A stretch of DNA of 64,000 nt from GCA-1730015 sp964583825. Lineage in GTDB: Bacteria > Pseudomonadota > Gammaproteobacteria > Granulosicoccales > Granulosicoccaceae. Position 1 is the stretch's first letter. Each line of letters begins with the position of its first letter. The DNA lies in contig CAZOXM010000010.1 in assembly GCA_964583825.1 (NCBI GenBank), positions 6,494 to 70,493 on the forward strand, written 5' to 3'. The position numbers were made by a program, and so were the translations under genes. The notes below the pieces were generated by a model that did not search any database, was not told the DNA's origin, and was given only the letters and a program-made list of their open reading frames with translations. Positions 27,590 to 35,601 of this stretch are shown in pieces.

Positions 27590-28956
27590 TCGCGGACGAT
27601 CCTTTCGCCGGTGGTATTCGGGCTTTTGCAAAGTCGGTCAGGCAGGGAGACGTTACCTTTGAAGAGGCCGCGCAGTATTTCCTGCAGCGTATTGAGGCGT
27701 ATGAAGCCCAACTGGGCGCTTTCGAATATGTCGACAAAGCGGGCGCATTGGCAAACGCCGCAGCGCTGGATCGCCTGCTGACTGCCGGTACTGATCTGGG
27801 CCCGCTTATGGGGGTGCCAATGGGTGTAAAAGATATTATCACCGTCGAAGGCATGCCAGTCACCAATGGGTCAAATGCTGCCACCAGTCATCTCAATGGT
27901 GCCGAAGGCAGTCTGATCAAACACCTGCGGCAACTCGGCTGTGTGCTGTTAGGTAAAACCAAAACGGTGGAGTTTGCACTGGGTGCCACCGGTGTGAATG
28001 AAGCGCGCGGTACACCGTGGAACCCGCACGATTTACAGGTGCATCGCACGCCCGGGGGTTCGTCCAGTGGTTCGGCCGTTGCCACCGCTGCTGGTTTATG
28101 TGCATTCGCTCTCGGCACTGACACTGGGGGTTCGGTGCGCATACCGGCGTGTTACAACGGCTTGTTCGGTCATAAAACCACCGTCGGCTTGTGGCCGACT
28201 GATGGTGTTTTTCCCTTGTCACCCACACTGGATTCTATCGGTCCGATATGTCGCAGCGCCGATGACGCCGCCGTGATACACGAAGCCCTGCACACAACCC
28301 GCGCAGTAACCAATGTCTCGCTTCGAGGGCTCAGACTGGCAAAACCGCACCCGGTGTTTTTTGATGAACTGGACGCGGAAGTTAAAGCCGGATTTGATGC
28401 GATAGAAAAAGTACTGCGCGACGCCGGTGCACAAATCACCGATATCCGCATGGAAGAATCGATACATCGCAATGACATCTTCCCACTCATTGTCGGCGCA
28501 GAACTCATCGCCTCGCTGACCCGCGAAGCTTTCCACGCTGCAGCGGACGATATGGATTCCATCACCAGGCAACGAGCTGCCGTCGGGCTCGAGCTCAGCG
28601 CCGTGGAATATGTCAACGCGCAGCGCGCCCACCAGCACTGGCAGCGCATTGCACGTGAAAGTCTGCGCACGTTCGACGCGTGGATCGCCCCCACCGTACC
28701 GATGCTGCCGAAGGCCGTAGCCGACCTCGCAGACCCGCTCGTCGCCGAGCGTGCACTGCAATCATCGCGCAATACCCAACTCGGCAACCTGTACGGTTTA
28801 TGTGCTGCAACCCTCCCGGTTCACCACCTCATCGGCAATACCCTGCCAGTCGGCTTCCAAATCATGATGTCAGCGGGGCAGGACAGCCGGCTGCTTGGCC
28901 TGTGCCGCGCAATTCAGCGCGATATCGGCGTCGCCTCACCGCCCACGATGCAATAA
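27586..28956 (+). CDS. Amidase signature family enzyme
   Basis: A 456-residue amidase. The Ser-cisSer-Lys triad is visible: Lys in GVPMGVKDII, the first Ser in TPGGSSSGSAVA, and the nucleophile in GTDTGGSVRIPACY. It is distinct from GatA in length and C terminus. It is coupled by ATGA to the HDAC-like gene upstream. The substrate is unknown. Confidence 0.9.
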   Translation: MIADDPFAGGIRAFAKSVRQGDVTFEEAAQYFLQRIEAYEAQLGAFEYVDKAGALANAAALDRLLTAGTDLGPLMGVPMGVKDIITVEGMPVTNGSNAATSHLNGAEGSLIKHLRQLGCVLLGKTKTVEFALGATGVNEARGTPWNPHDLQVHRTPGGSSSGSAVATAAGLCAFALGTDTGGSVRIPACYNGLFGHKTTVGLWPTDGVFPLSPTLDSIGPICRSADDAAVIHEALHTTRAVTNVSLRGLRLAKPHPVFFDELDAEVKAGFDAIEKVLRDAGAQITDIRMEESIHRNDIFPLIVGAELIASLTREAFHAAADDMDSITRQRAAVGLELSAVEYVNAQRAHQHWQRIARESLRTFDAWIAPTVPMLPKAVADLADPLVAERALQSSRNTQLGNLYGLCAATLPVHHLIGNTLPVGFQIMMSAGQDSRLLGLCRAIQRDIGVASPPTMQ

Positions 28957-29020
28957 CCCGTCGGCGCGCTTTACCTGGTCGCTTGAGTTACCTACAATTA
29001 ACGGCTGGTCCAACCTCAGT

Positions 29021-29106
29021 GCCGGGGTGGCGGAATTGGTAGACGCAGCGGATTCAAAATCCGCCGGTGAATAACCTTGAGAGTTCGAGTCTCTCCCTCG
29101 GTACCA
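29021..29106 (+). tRNA. tRNA-Leu (anticodon CAA)
   Basis: An 86-base class II tRNA with encoded CCA. The acceptor arms GCCGGGG and CCTCGGT pair with G-T wobbles, as in other leucine tRNAs; the D-arm region GGCGGAATTGGTAGACGC is typical. The anticodon loop TTCAAAA sits in a GCGGA/TCCGC stem, giving anticodon CAA. The long variable arm and the T-loop GTTCGAGTC follow. A second CCA directly follows the first. No integrase is seen nearby. Confidence 0.97.
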
Positions 29107-29314
29107 CCATTTTTAGTCGTGGTTCAGGCTGTTAGGCGGTGGTGTACATAGTTTGGCTGCGAAGTGGTGATAATGTAAGGGACACCACAGCTTGTATATC
29201 GCAGGGGCCTGCTCCGGTTAAGCGCACTATTTCTTGCACAAGAACAGCCTAAACAAAAAGCGGCTGTGTTCTCTGACAAAGCTGTCGGTCTCTAAGCCGT
29301 GTAGAGTTGACGGA
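29107..29314. other. Intergenic region after tRNA-Leu
   Basis: About 200 bases without a recognisable gene, attachment-site repeat or integrase remnant. A weak hairpin (AACAGCC with GGCTGT) lies near 29240-29275. Confidence 0.5.
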
Positions 29315-29689
29315 TCAGCTTGTTCGTTGCTTGTAATACGTGTCCTTGTGAACGATTAGCCCATTGCGGTAGGTCAGGATGTCGACACTTAGAAACTCTT
29401 CTTTTGTGCCATCCTTGTGCGTTGCGGTGCGACGGTATTCTCAATAGGCTTTGTTGTCGGAGATAGCGCAGTCCAGCGTTTCCCTGTGCACATTTTCAAC
29501 CCTTTCGAACAGCGCCGAAAAGGCGCCGCGGATTGTATCGATACCTTCAAGGCGTACACCATGTTCATCCGGGCCGATGGCATGATCAAATGTTGCGTCA
29601 TCCGCAAAGTGCTTCATGACAGCATCAATGTCGTTGGCGTTAAATGCATCGCCGACCGCGTCGACGAGTGCTCGGTTTAAAGCAGTCAT
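29315..29689 (-). pseudogene. SnoaL/NTF2-like protein gene interrupted by an in-frame TGA
   Basis: From ATG 29689 the frame gives an NTF2-like fold (MTALNRALVDAVGDAFN, then DATFDHAIGP) and meets TGA at 29441-29443. Reading on in the same frame gives EYRRTATHKDGTKEEFLSVD and then DILTYRNGLIVHKDTYYK before a second stop at 29315, exactly the remaining strands of the family. One codon is therefore a stop where homologues usually have an aromatic residue, most simply TGG to TGA. The start overlaps the stop of the upstream hydrolase (ATGA). Called a pseudogene; a sequencing error or read-through is possible. Confidence 0.8.
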
Positions 29690-30582
29690 ACTTGTGGTTC
29701 CTTGCCTTTGAGAATATCGCACGTGTGTTTGAAGAAAGGGCTTGCCGGATTGACGAGCACATTTAATTCGTCAAAGTGATCAACCTCGGGGACGATGTAG
29801 AGTCCGATCTTGCGCTTTGCTGTTTTATATTTATCGACATACATACCTGCCTGCCGATGAAATTCGTCAGTTTCTGCACCGCCGACTACCACGAGCTGTG
29901 AGGCATTGGTCGCTGGTGGGTGGTTGGTCATCGGGCTTTCAGCGTTGGCTTCTTGTTGGTCCATGCGGATACCGGCATTCAGCGCCTCGGTAAGGCGCAC
30001 AGGTTCAAGATAGCTGAGCGGCGAAACCGGGATACCGGATTTGATCAGATCGGCTGGAAGATCTTCTCCGAAAGCGGGCCAGTCGGTCGCCATCATCATT
30101 TGTGTGATATGACCACCCGCCGAGTGCCCCATCACATTGATAACGTCTGGATTGATGCCCAGATCGTGCGCACTGCGCCAGATGAAAGCCATCGCTTCGC
30201 GGGCTTCTTCAGAAATTTGTGTGATGGTTACGGAGGGACAAAGGTCATAGCCAACGACGACGACATTGAAGCCTGCCGCAACAAAGGGTGGGGCAATGAA
30301 GCTGTAGATCGACTTGTCGCCACGTTGCCAATACCCGCCGTGGAAATAGACCAGAGTCGGTGCCGTTGCGTCCGTGCTGCGGAAGACATCCAGCTTTTGC
30401 TTTTCGCCTGCTCCATAGCGAATATCGATACTGCAGTCCGGGTTAGCCCGTGCTGCCTCGCTGTCGCTGCTCCACGCGGGAATGACGGTGACTTCATAGT
30501 CGGGTCTTCCGGCGCGCAGGTTGTATTGTGCGTCGAACTCATCAGGGGTGAAGTGGGTATGGTAGTTCAGTGGGTCATTCAT
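29686..30582 (-). CDS. Alpha/beta hydrolase, arylformamidase (kynurenine formamidase)-like
   Basis: A 298-residue serine hydrolase. The oxyanion motif HGGYW, the nucleophile GHSAGGH, an Asp in GGAETDEF and His in PEVDHFDEL are in the order seen in animal-type arylformamidases, which hydrolyse N-formylkynurenine or similar N-acyl arenes. It is the only enzyme of this five-ORF unit without visible damage. No kynurenine pathway partner is present, so the natural substrate may be another aryl amide or ester. Confidence 0.85.
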   Translation of the reverse strand: MNDPLNYHTHFTPDEFDAQYNLRAGRPDYEVTVIPAWSSDSEAARANPDCSIDIRYGAGEKQKLDVFRSTDATAPTLVYFHGGYWQRGDKSIYSFIAPPFVAAGFNVVVVGYDLCPSVTITQISEEAREAMAFIWRSAHDLGINPDVINVMGHSAGGHITQMMMATDWPAFGEDLPADLIKSGIPVSPLSYLEPVRLTEALNAGIRMDQQEANAESPMTNHPPATNASQLVVVGGAETDEFHRQAGMYVDKYKTAKRKIGLYIVPEVDHFDELNVLVNPASPFFKHTCDILKGKEPQV

Positions 30583-30584
30583 GA

Positions 30585-30701
30585 TCAGGCCTCGAGTTGG
30601 CGGGCAGCAAAGCTAAGCGCCGCGGCAAAAGACGAAAGTGGCAACGATGGAAACACCCGCCGGAAAGCGTTAAGCGCGCGGCGATTGTCCGGGACGTCCA
30701 T
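30585..30701 (-). CDS. Small coupled ORF between GST and hydrolase
   Basis: A 38-residue frame whose ATG overlaps the GST stop (TGATG) and whose stop lies two bases before the hydrolase ATG (30582). The encoded peptide starts MDVPDNRRALNAFRRVFPSL and ends ARQLEA. Not recognised. The fit into the gap suggests it is translated for coupling, or is the shrunken remnant of another operon gene. Confidence 0.35.
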   Translation of the reverse strand: MDVPDNRRALNAFRRVFPSLPLSSFAAALSFAARQLEA

Positions 30702-31377
30702 CACAGTACGCCCTCGCTGGCACAGGCTTGCTCGAGTGCGGCCCATTCATCAGGATTGGTTCCGAAAGGACGCATGACATGATCCTGATAAGCAGGACGC
30801 TCCGCCAGCCGCTGATACCAGGCCTCGACATTTGGCAGTGGCGGGCGTGCGCCCTCGACGTTGAAGTAGCGATAGGCCACCCACCCCAGAGGAATATCCG
30901 CCATTGTAAAGTGCTCACCGCAGACATAATCACGCTTTGCAAGGTGCTGATCCAGAATTGTCAGCGCGCCATGCGCCTCATCGCGCAGCTCGGTGATCTT
31001 GTCAGGGTCGCGCTGGTCGGGTTGGGTGCGCACAGTTGCAAAGAACAGATAGATCACTGGTCCGAATGCACGGCTTGCCGACCACTCCATCCACTGATCC
31101 GCAATCGCGCGCGTCTGAACGTCGGCAGGGCTTAGCGTTCCGGCGCTGTACCGGTCACAAAGATAACGCACGATAGCCAGGCTTTCCCACAGTGCGAAAC
31201 CTCCGTCGCGGATAGCCGGGATCATCCTGTTGGATTAATCTGCGCGTACGTCCGGGTGTCAAGCTTGCCAAAGCTGCCTCCGGCAAGTTGCAGGGTGTAG
31301 TCAAGCCCAAGTTCATTGGCAGTCCATATTACCGGTATCGCATTGGATGAATACGATCGCCCCCATATCTCAAGCAT
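30701..31377 (-). pseudogene. Glutathione S-transferase gene with a one-base deletion
   Basis: The N-terminal thioredoxin-like part (from ATG 31377: MLEIWGRSYSSNAIPVIW) ends with QINPTG at a stop near 31222. The next frame begins MIPAIRDGGFALWESLAI, the direct continuation expected of a GST (NPxGxxPAxxD, then ExxAI), and carries the complete helical C-terminal domain to EGVL at 30701. Length from 31377 is two bases over a multiple of three, as one lost base predicts. The lesion is at about 31222-31226. Overlapping ATGA at the junction could allow reinitiation, but the split inside a fold argues for decay. Confidence 0.8.
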
Positions 31378-31963
31378 GCGCAGACATCCGTTGTTGTTTG
31401 ATGGACTGTGTGCCGAAGCGCGGCACAACATGTTCGAACAATCGATCCCAGCTGGCGAGAATTTTCTCGTAAGCCACGCCTGTGTACTGCTGCATCAGCA
31501 TTAGATGATCAAGACCGGTGGCAGCCTGCTTTTCGGCAAAGCGGTCGGCAACATATTCGGCGTCACCCACCACGATGATGCCGCGCTTGTTTAGAAAATC
31601 AAACCAGTCGCAGTGTTCATCTTCAGCACTCATTTCTTCATCAATATCAAGATAACTGTGTTTGGTCCATTCACCAGCCGGTCTTGAGCCACCCAGAAAT
31701 TCATAGTAGGCGTTGATGCAGGGACGGATGGTATCAATGGCTTCCTGCATCGATTCGCCGACATAGAATGCAGTGGATACACCTACACCTTCTCCGAGTT
31801 TTACGGCACGGCCCTCACGCTTTGCAACGGCGCAGCGGTACGCCTCCCAACACGCCAGCGTGCGTTTCGGTGCCGCCGACATCGAAATAACCCCCCCCCC
31901 AGTCTTTTCACCTGCCAGCGCAAACGTTGGCGGTGCGTTTGACATTAACCATACCGGCGGATG
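31370..31963 (-). pseudogene. C-terminal part of an LLM class flavin-dependent oxidoreductase
   Basis: The minus-strand frame reads HPPVWLMSNAPPTFALAGEK from 31963 and runs to RMSAHA at 31370. HPPVWL followed by a Ser/Asn turn is the conserved mid-protein motif of luciferase-like monooxygenases, and GDAEYVADRF, then GLDHLMLMQQYTG fit their C-terminal half. The first half is absent on this strand: the preceding segment of the same protein is found inverted next door (31961-32158). The stop overlaps the GST start. Confidence 0.78.
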
Positions 31964-32158
31964 CTGGAGTCACTTGAGATAATCCTGAAAGCATGGACCA
32001 ATGAATCGTTTACCCATCAGGGAGAGTTCTTCCAGTTCCCCGTACTCGGCTGGAATGAGACCAACCGATTTTTCGAACCACTGGACCCCGCTTACCACGA
32101 TGCTGACGGTGAGTACAAAGCCATGTATGTACACCCGCGTGTGTACCAGAGTGTTTGA
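31961..32158 (+). pseudogene. Inverted internal segment of the same LLM oxidoreductase gene
   Basis: The plus-strand frame reads LESLEIILKAWTNESFTHQG, then EFFQFPVLGWNE, then DADGEYKAMYVHPRVYQ. This is the block that in LLM oxidoreductases directly precedes the HPPVW motif, which here lies on the other strand starting at 31963. A local inversion with its left edge at about 31955-31966 and right edge near 32148 explains it. The N-terminal 130-160 residues of the enzyme were not found on either side. Confidence 0.75.
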
Positions 32159-32276
32159 GTATTGATCGTTGTGCCCCTTCGCCACAAAGATTAAAAATTG
32201 TATATCGATCACTTCAGGTGCGACGACGTGATTTATAGACGGTTGTAAAGGCCGGTTCAACAGTTAGTCGCTGAGC

Positions 32277-32444
32277 ATGGCACAGTATCGATGGAAGAAA
32301 ATTTTAGAACAGTGGAGTGTTGACGGGAACGATTTTTCGTCATCGGGTGGGTTCGCTAACTCAGTGTGGTACGACCCCATCACCAGTGAACCGTCTGACC
32401 TGGTTTTCGTTAGTCCGATGAACAGCACCCAGGGGATATGCTAG
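32277..32444 (+). CDS. Small hypothetical ORF
   Basis: A 55-residue frame (begins MAQYRWKKILEQWSVDGNDF, ends MNSTQGIC) in a 410-base stretch otherwise empty. Composition is protein-like, but there is no ribosome site and no family recognised. Weak call; the rest of 32160-32570 holds nothing I can identify. Confidence 0.25.
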   Translation: MAQYRWKKILEQWSVDGNDFSSSGGFANSVWYDPITSEPSDLVFVSPMNSTQGIC

Positions 32445-32571
32445 CGCGGGCTCCCGATGATTCACCGGAGGAACGTAGCACCAACGATAGTGATTGTTTT
32501 GCTACTGAACGTTCACCGAGATCCCTGGGCAATTTCGGCCAAAAGCTCACCAATGCAAACGATGCGTGTGC

Positions 32572-33414
32572 TCATGCGTGTGGCTCCAGCCCATAAAACC
32601 GGACCGCCGTGCCGCCCATGACCGCAGCGCGATCTGCGTCGGATAGATCGGCAAAGAGTGCCGCTGCACAGCCCCGCCAGGCATCATAGGTGCCGGCCAA
32701 TTCCAGCACCGGCCAGTCGCTGCCCCACATAATCCGGTCGGGCCCGAAGCTGTCGATCACATGAGAGACCACAGGGCGCAGCGTGTCGGCAGACCAGCCT
32801 TCGCCATATTCATTGGCAAGGCCCGATACTTTGCAGAAAACATTGGGTTGCCCGGCAAGGGCTGCCATATCGCCGCGCCATTTGTCGCCCGCATCCGCAC
32901 CGCCCGCGATCACCGGTTTTGCGCAATGGTCTATGACAAGGGACAGGCCTGGGTGGGCCTTTGCGATCTCGAGGGTGGCGGCCAGATGGCGCGGCTGCAC
33001 CAGCGCATCAAACCGCAGTCCGCGCTGTGCGACCTCCGCAAGGTTCGCCTGAACGGTGTCCCGCAGGATCCAGTTCGTATCTTCGATATCCTGCAGCATC
33101 GGCCGGATACCTTTGAACACGGGCGAGGCACGCAGCCGGTCCAGCACGGCAGGCGCACCGGTATCCTCAAGGTCAACCCAGCCGACCACGCCTTTGATGA
33201 AATCGGCCTGTACTGCGAGGCTGATCATGAACGTAGTCTCGTCCACCGTGTCTGCGGCCTGCACCAACACGGTTCCGTCGATGCCGTGCCGGGCGAGAGC
33301 CGGGGCCAGATCCGACGGCAGAATATCGCGCCGGATCGCTGCGACCTCATCATTCATCCAGCTGTAATCGCCACGCGCGATCTGCCAAAAGTGTTGGTGC
33401 GCATCGATTTGCAT
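32572..33414 (-). CDS. Amidohydrolase family 2 lactonase (L-fuconolactonase/L-galactonolactonase-like)
   Basis: A 280-residue TIM-barrel hydrolase of COG3618. Metal-site residues are visible: MQIDAHQHFW (H-x-H), VIDHCAKP, and WGSDWPVLE (Asp). Members open sugar-acid lactones such as L-fuconolactone, L-rhamnonolactone and L-galactonolactone. It is divergent from the UxaB-like and aldose dehydrogenase genes and would hydrolyse the lactone made by the latter. Confidence 0.88.
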   Translation of the reverse strand: MQIDAHQHFWQIARGDYSWMNDEVAAIRRDILPSDLAPALARHGIDGTVLVQAADTVDETTFMISLAVQADFIKGVVGWVDLEDTGAPAVLDRLRASPVFKGIRPMLQDIEDTNWILRDTVQANLAEVAQRGLRFDALVQPRHLAATLEIAKAHPGLSLVIDHCAKPVIAGGADAGDKWRGDMAALAGQPNVFCKVSGLANEYGEGWSADTLRPVVSHVIDSFGPDRIMWGSDWPVLELAGTYDAWRGCAAALFADLSDADRAAVMGGTAVRFYGLEPHA

Positions 33415-33453
33415 GAGCTGGTTCTTCCACGATTATTCAATGGTGTAGTATAT

Positions 33454-33464
33454 AATTAAAAACA
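33454..33464. repeat. AATTAAAAACA motif shared with 36554-36564
   Basis: The same 11-base sequence occurs in both divergent promoter regions of the sugar cluster: here, and upstream of the ABC permease at 36554-36564, followed in both by TT and AC. Nearby in each is TGTA(G/T)TATAT (33444-33453 and 36531-36540). These may be sites for the cluster's GntR regulator; chance in AT-rich promoter DNA is possible. Confidence 0.35.
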
Positions 33465-33508
33465 TTTACTGGAACAGTGAAACCGCTATTTTTGAGGGAG
33501 CTTATGCA

Positions 33509-34627
33509 ATGACCCAGACCCCCGTTTTGCAATTTGGGACCAGTCGTTTTTTACAGGCCCATGCGGACTTATTTATCGCAGAGGCCCGTGCACAGGGTCA
33601 GGATGCGGGGCCGATCACCATCGTGCAAAGCTCTGGAGATACGTCACGGACCCACCGGCTCGAAGCGTTGACTCAACCCTTCCCGATACGCATCGAAGGA
33701 CAGTCTGGCGGCGAGACAGTGAAACACACGGTGATGGTCGACAGTGTCACCCGGGCAATATCCACCGCCCGGGAATGGGACGCTGTGGCAGAGGTCTTTG
33801 TCAATGAAGCAGAAATCATCCTGTCTAACACGGGCGATGCAGGTTACGCCGCCCAACCAGCCGACGATACCCCGGGGTTTGAGCAAAGCAAATCCTATCC
33901 GGGCAAGTTAACTGATCTGCTCCGCCTGCGCTTTGCGGCAGGGGCAGCGCCGTTGCAGATCATGCCGCTTGAGCTGATCGTGAACAACGGTGCGGTGCTG
34001 AAACAGCGGGTACTGGAACTGGCCCAAACCGACGACACGGCCTTTCGGGAGTACCTTGAGACAGACGTTATCTGGGTCAATTCACTGGTGGATCGCATTG
34101 TGTCCGAACCGCTTGAGCCTGCGGGTGCGGTCGCCGAGCCCTACGCGCTTTGGGCGATTGAGGCGCAGCCCGGTTTGCGCCTGCCCTGCGATCACCCGTC
34201 GGTTCAGGTGGTTGATGATCTGGGTAAGATTGAGGCGCTGAAATTGTTCGTGCTTAACCTCGGTCACAGCTTTTTTGCCGACAGCTGGATCAACGAAGGC
34301 GGCGATGACAGCGTGCTGGTGCGCGACCTGATGGCTGCACCTGGGGCGCTGACCACCGTGCTGCAGGATGAAGTGCGCCCGGCATTTGTTGCGGCAGGCT
34401 GGGCAGATGAATTCGACAGCTATGTTGCGACGACAATGGACCGGTTTGCAAACCCGTTTCTGGCTCATCGCATCTCTGATATCGCGCAGAACCACAGCCA
34501 AAAGGTCGACCGCAGGATCGGTGGATTTCTGGCGTTTGCGCACGAGCACGGCGACGCATCAGAAAAACCAATCCTTCAAAACATCGTGCAAAACACAGCG
34601 CAAAACAACGCGGAAAAACAACCATGA
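33509..34627 (+). CDS. Mannitol dehydrogenase family reductase, UxaB (tagaturonate reductase)-like
   Basis: A 372-residue NAD(P)-dependent long-chain polyol dehydrogenase. The opening LQFGTSRFLQAHADLF, and SNTGDAGY, SYPGKLTDLLRLRF, IMPLELIVNNG and NSLVDRIV align by eye with E. coli UxaB rather than UxuB or mannitol dehydrogenase. The catalytic KLFVLNLGH fits KxxxxNxxH. It is about 110 residues shorter than E. coli UxaB. Expected to reduce D-tagaturonate to D-altronate. The ribosome site GAGGGAG is strong. The stop overlaps the next start (ATGA). The last 15 residues are Gln/Asn-rich and look degenerate. Confidence 0.82.
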   Translation: MTQTPVLQFGTSRFLQAHADLFIAEARAQGQDAGPITIVQSSGDTSRTHRLEALTQPFPIRIEGQSGGETVKHTVMVDSVTRAISTAREWDAVAEVFVNEAEIILSNTGDAGYAAQPADDTPGFEQSKSYPGKLTDLLRLRFAAGAAPLQIMPLELIVNNGAVLKQRVLELAQTDDTAFREYLETDVIWVNSLVDRIVSEPLEPAGAVAEPYALWAIEAQPGLRLPCDHPSVQVVDDLGKIEALKLFVLNLGHSFFADSWINEGGDDSVLVRDLMAAPGALTTVLQDEVRPAFVAAGWADEFDSYVATTMDRFANPFLAHRISDIAQNHSQKVDRRIGGFLAFAHEHGDASEKPILQNIVQNTAQNNAEKQP

Positions 34628-35601
34628 CCCTGCCTGTAAAGAAAGTCGGCAAGACCGACATCGCGGTCACCCGCCTGTCTCTGGGCGGCTCAAGCTTTGG
34701 CAATCTCGGCGGTGTGGTTACCGATCAGGCTGTGACGGATGTGTTGACCCATGCGTGGAACGCGGGCATTCGCTACTTCGATACAGCGCCACATTACGGG
34801 CGGGGCCTCTCAGAGATGCGGATGGGGCAATTCCTGAATGCCAAATCGCGCGAAGATTACGTGATTTCATCCAAGGTGGGGCGTGTATTGTCACCCGGTC
34901 CGCAGCTGCAAGAGGCCGACGGGTTCATCAATCCGCTGCCCAATGCGGTGCGCTACGATTACAGCCACGATGGCATCATGGAGAGTTTTGAGGGCAGCTG
35001 CGAAAGGCTTGGCACCTCGAAGATCGAGATCATCTTTGTGCATGATATCGGAGAGGATACGCACGCCGCGGCAGACAACGAACGCCATATGGAAGCGCTT
35101 CTGGGCTCTGGCTTCGAGGCGCTGCACAAGCTGAAACAGGCCGGGCGCGTCAACGTTATCGGGCTCGGTGTAAACGAGTGTCAGGTTTGTCTGGATGTCA
35201 TGGCGCATGAAGCGCTGGACGTCATCCTGCTGGCCGGTCGTCTGACCTTGATGGACCGTGAGGCTGAAAAAGAACTTCTTGATGTTTGCACACAGCAAGG
35301 CACCTCTCTGGTGCTCGGCGGGATCCTGAACTCGGGCATTCTGGCGACCGGACCAAAGCCTGGCGCGTGGTTCAATTATGCGCCAGCGCCGGATCACATC
35401 ATGCAACAGGCAGGCGACCTTCAGGACAAGGCGAAGGCCGTGGGCCTCACACTGCCGCAGGCCGCAGTGCAATTCGCCGTCCGCCACCCCGCGGCCTGTT
35501 CGGTGCTGCTGGGGACGGGCAAGGTAACGTCACTGCAACGCAATCTGGATGCGGCGGCGCTTGAGCTGTCTCAGGAGGCTCTGACCTTCGTCACCGCCTG
35601 A
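34624..35601 (+). CDS. Aldo/keto reductase, L-fucose/L-galactose (D-threo-aldose) 1-dehydrogenase type
   Basis: A 325-residue AKR. Catalytic residues: Asp and Tyr in RYFDTAPHYGRGLSE, Lys in VISSKVGR and His in IFVHDIGE. The LGGSSFGNLGG start and LGGILNSGILATGPKPGAWF resemble L-fucose and L-galactose dehydrogenases that oxidise the sugar at C1 to a lactone with NAD(P). Coupled to the UxaB-like gene. Its 3' end overlaps the convergent GntR gene by 31 bases. Confidence 0.85.
   Translation: MTLPVKKVGKTDIAVTRLSLGGSSFGNLGGVVTDQAVTDVLTHAWNAGIRYFDTAPHYGRGLSEMRMGQFLNAKSREDYVISSKVGRVLSPGPQLQEADGFINPLPNAVRYDYSHDGIMESFEGSCERLGTSKIEIIFVHDIGEDTHAAADNERHMEALLGSGFEALHKLKQAGRVNVIGLGVNECQVCLDVMAHEALDVILLAGRLTLMDREAEKELLDVCTQQGTSLVLGGILNSGILATGPKPGAWFNYAPAPDHIMQQAGDLQDKAKAVGLTLPQAAVQFAVRHPAACSVLLGTGKVTSLQRNLDAAALELSQEALTFVTA

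Noticed and set aside
29441..29443. TGA read as selenocysteine or under an altered code
   Set aside because: The family is not a selenoprotein family, no SECIS-like hairpin stands out, and neighbouring operon genes are also broken, so a nonsense mutation is simpler.
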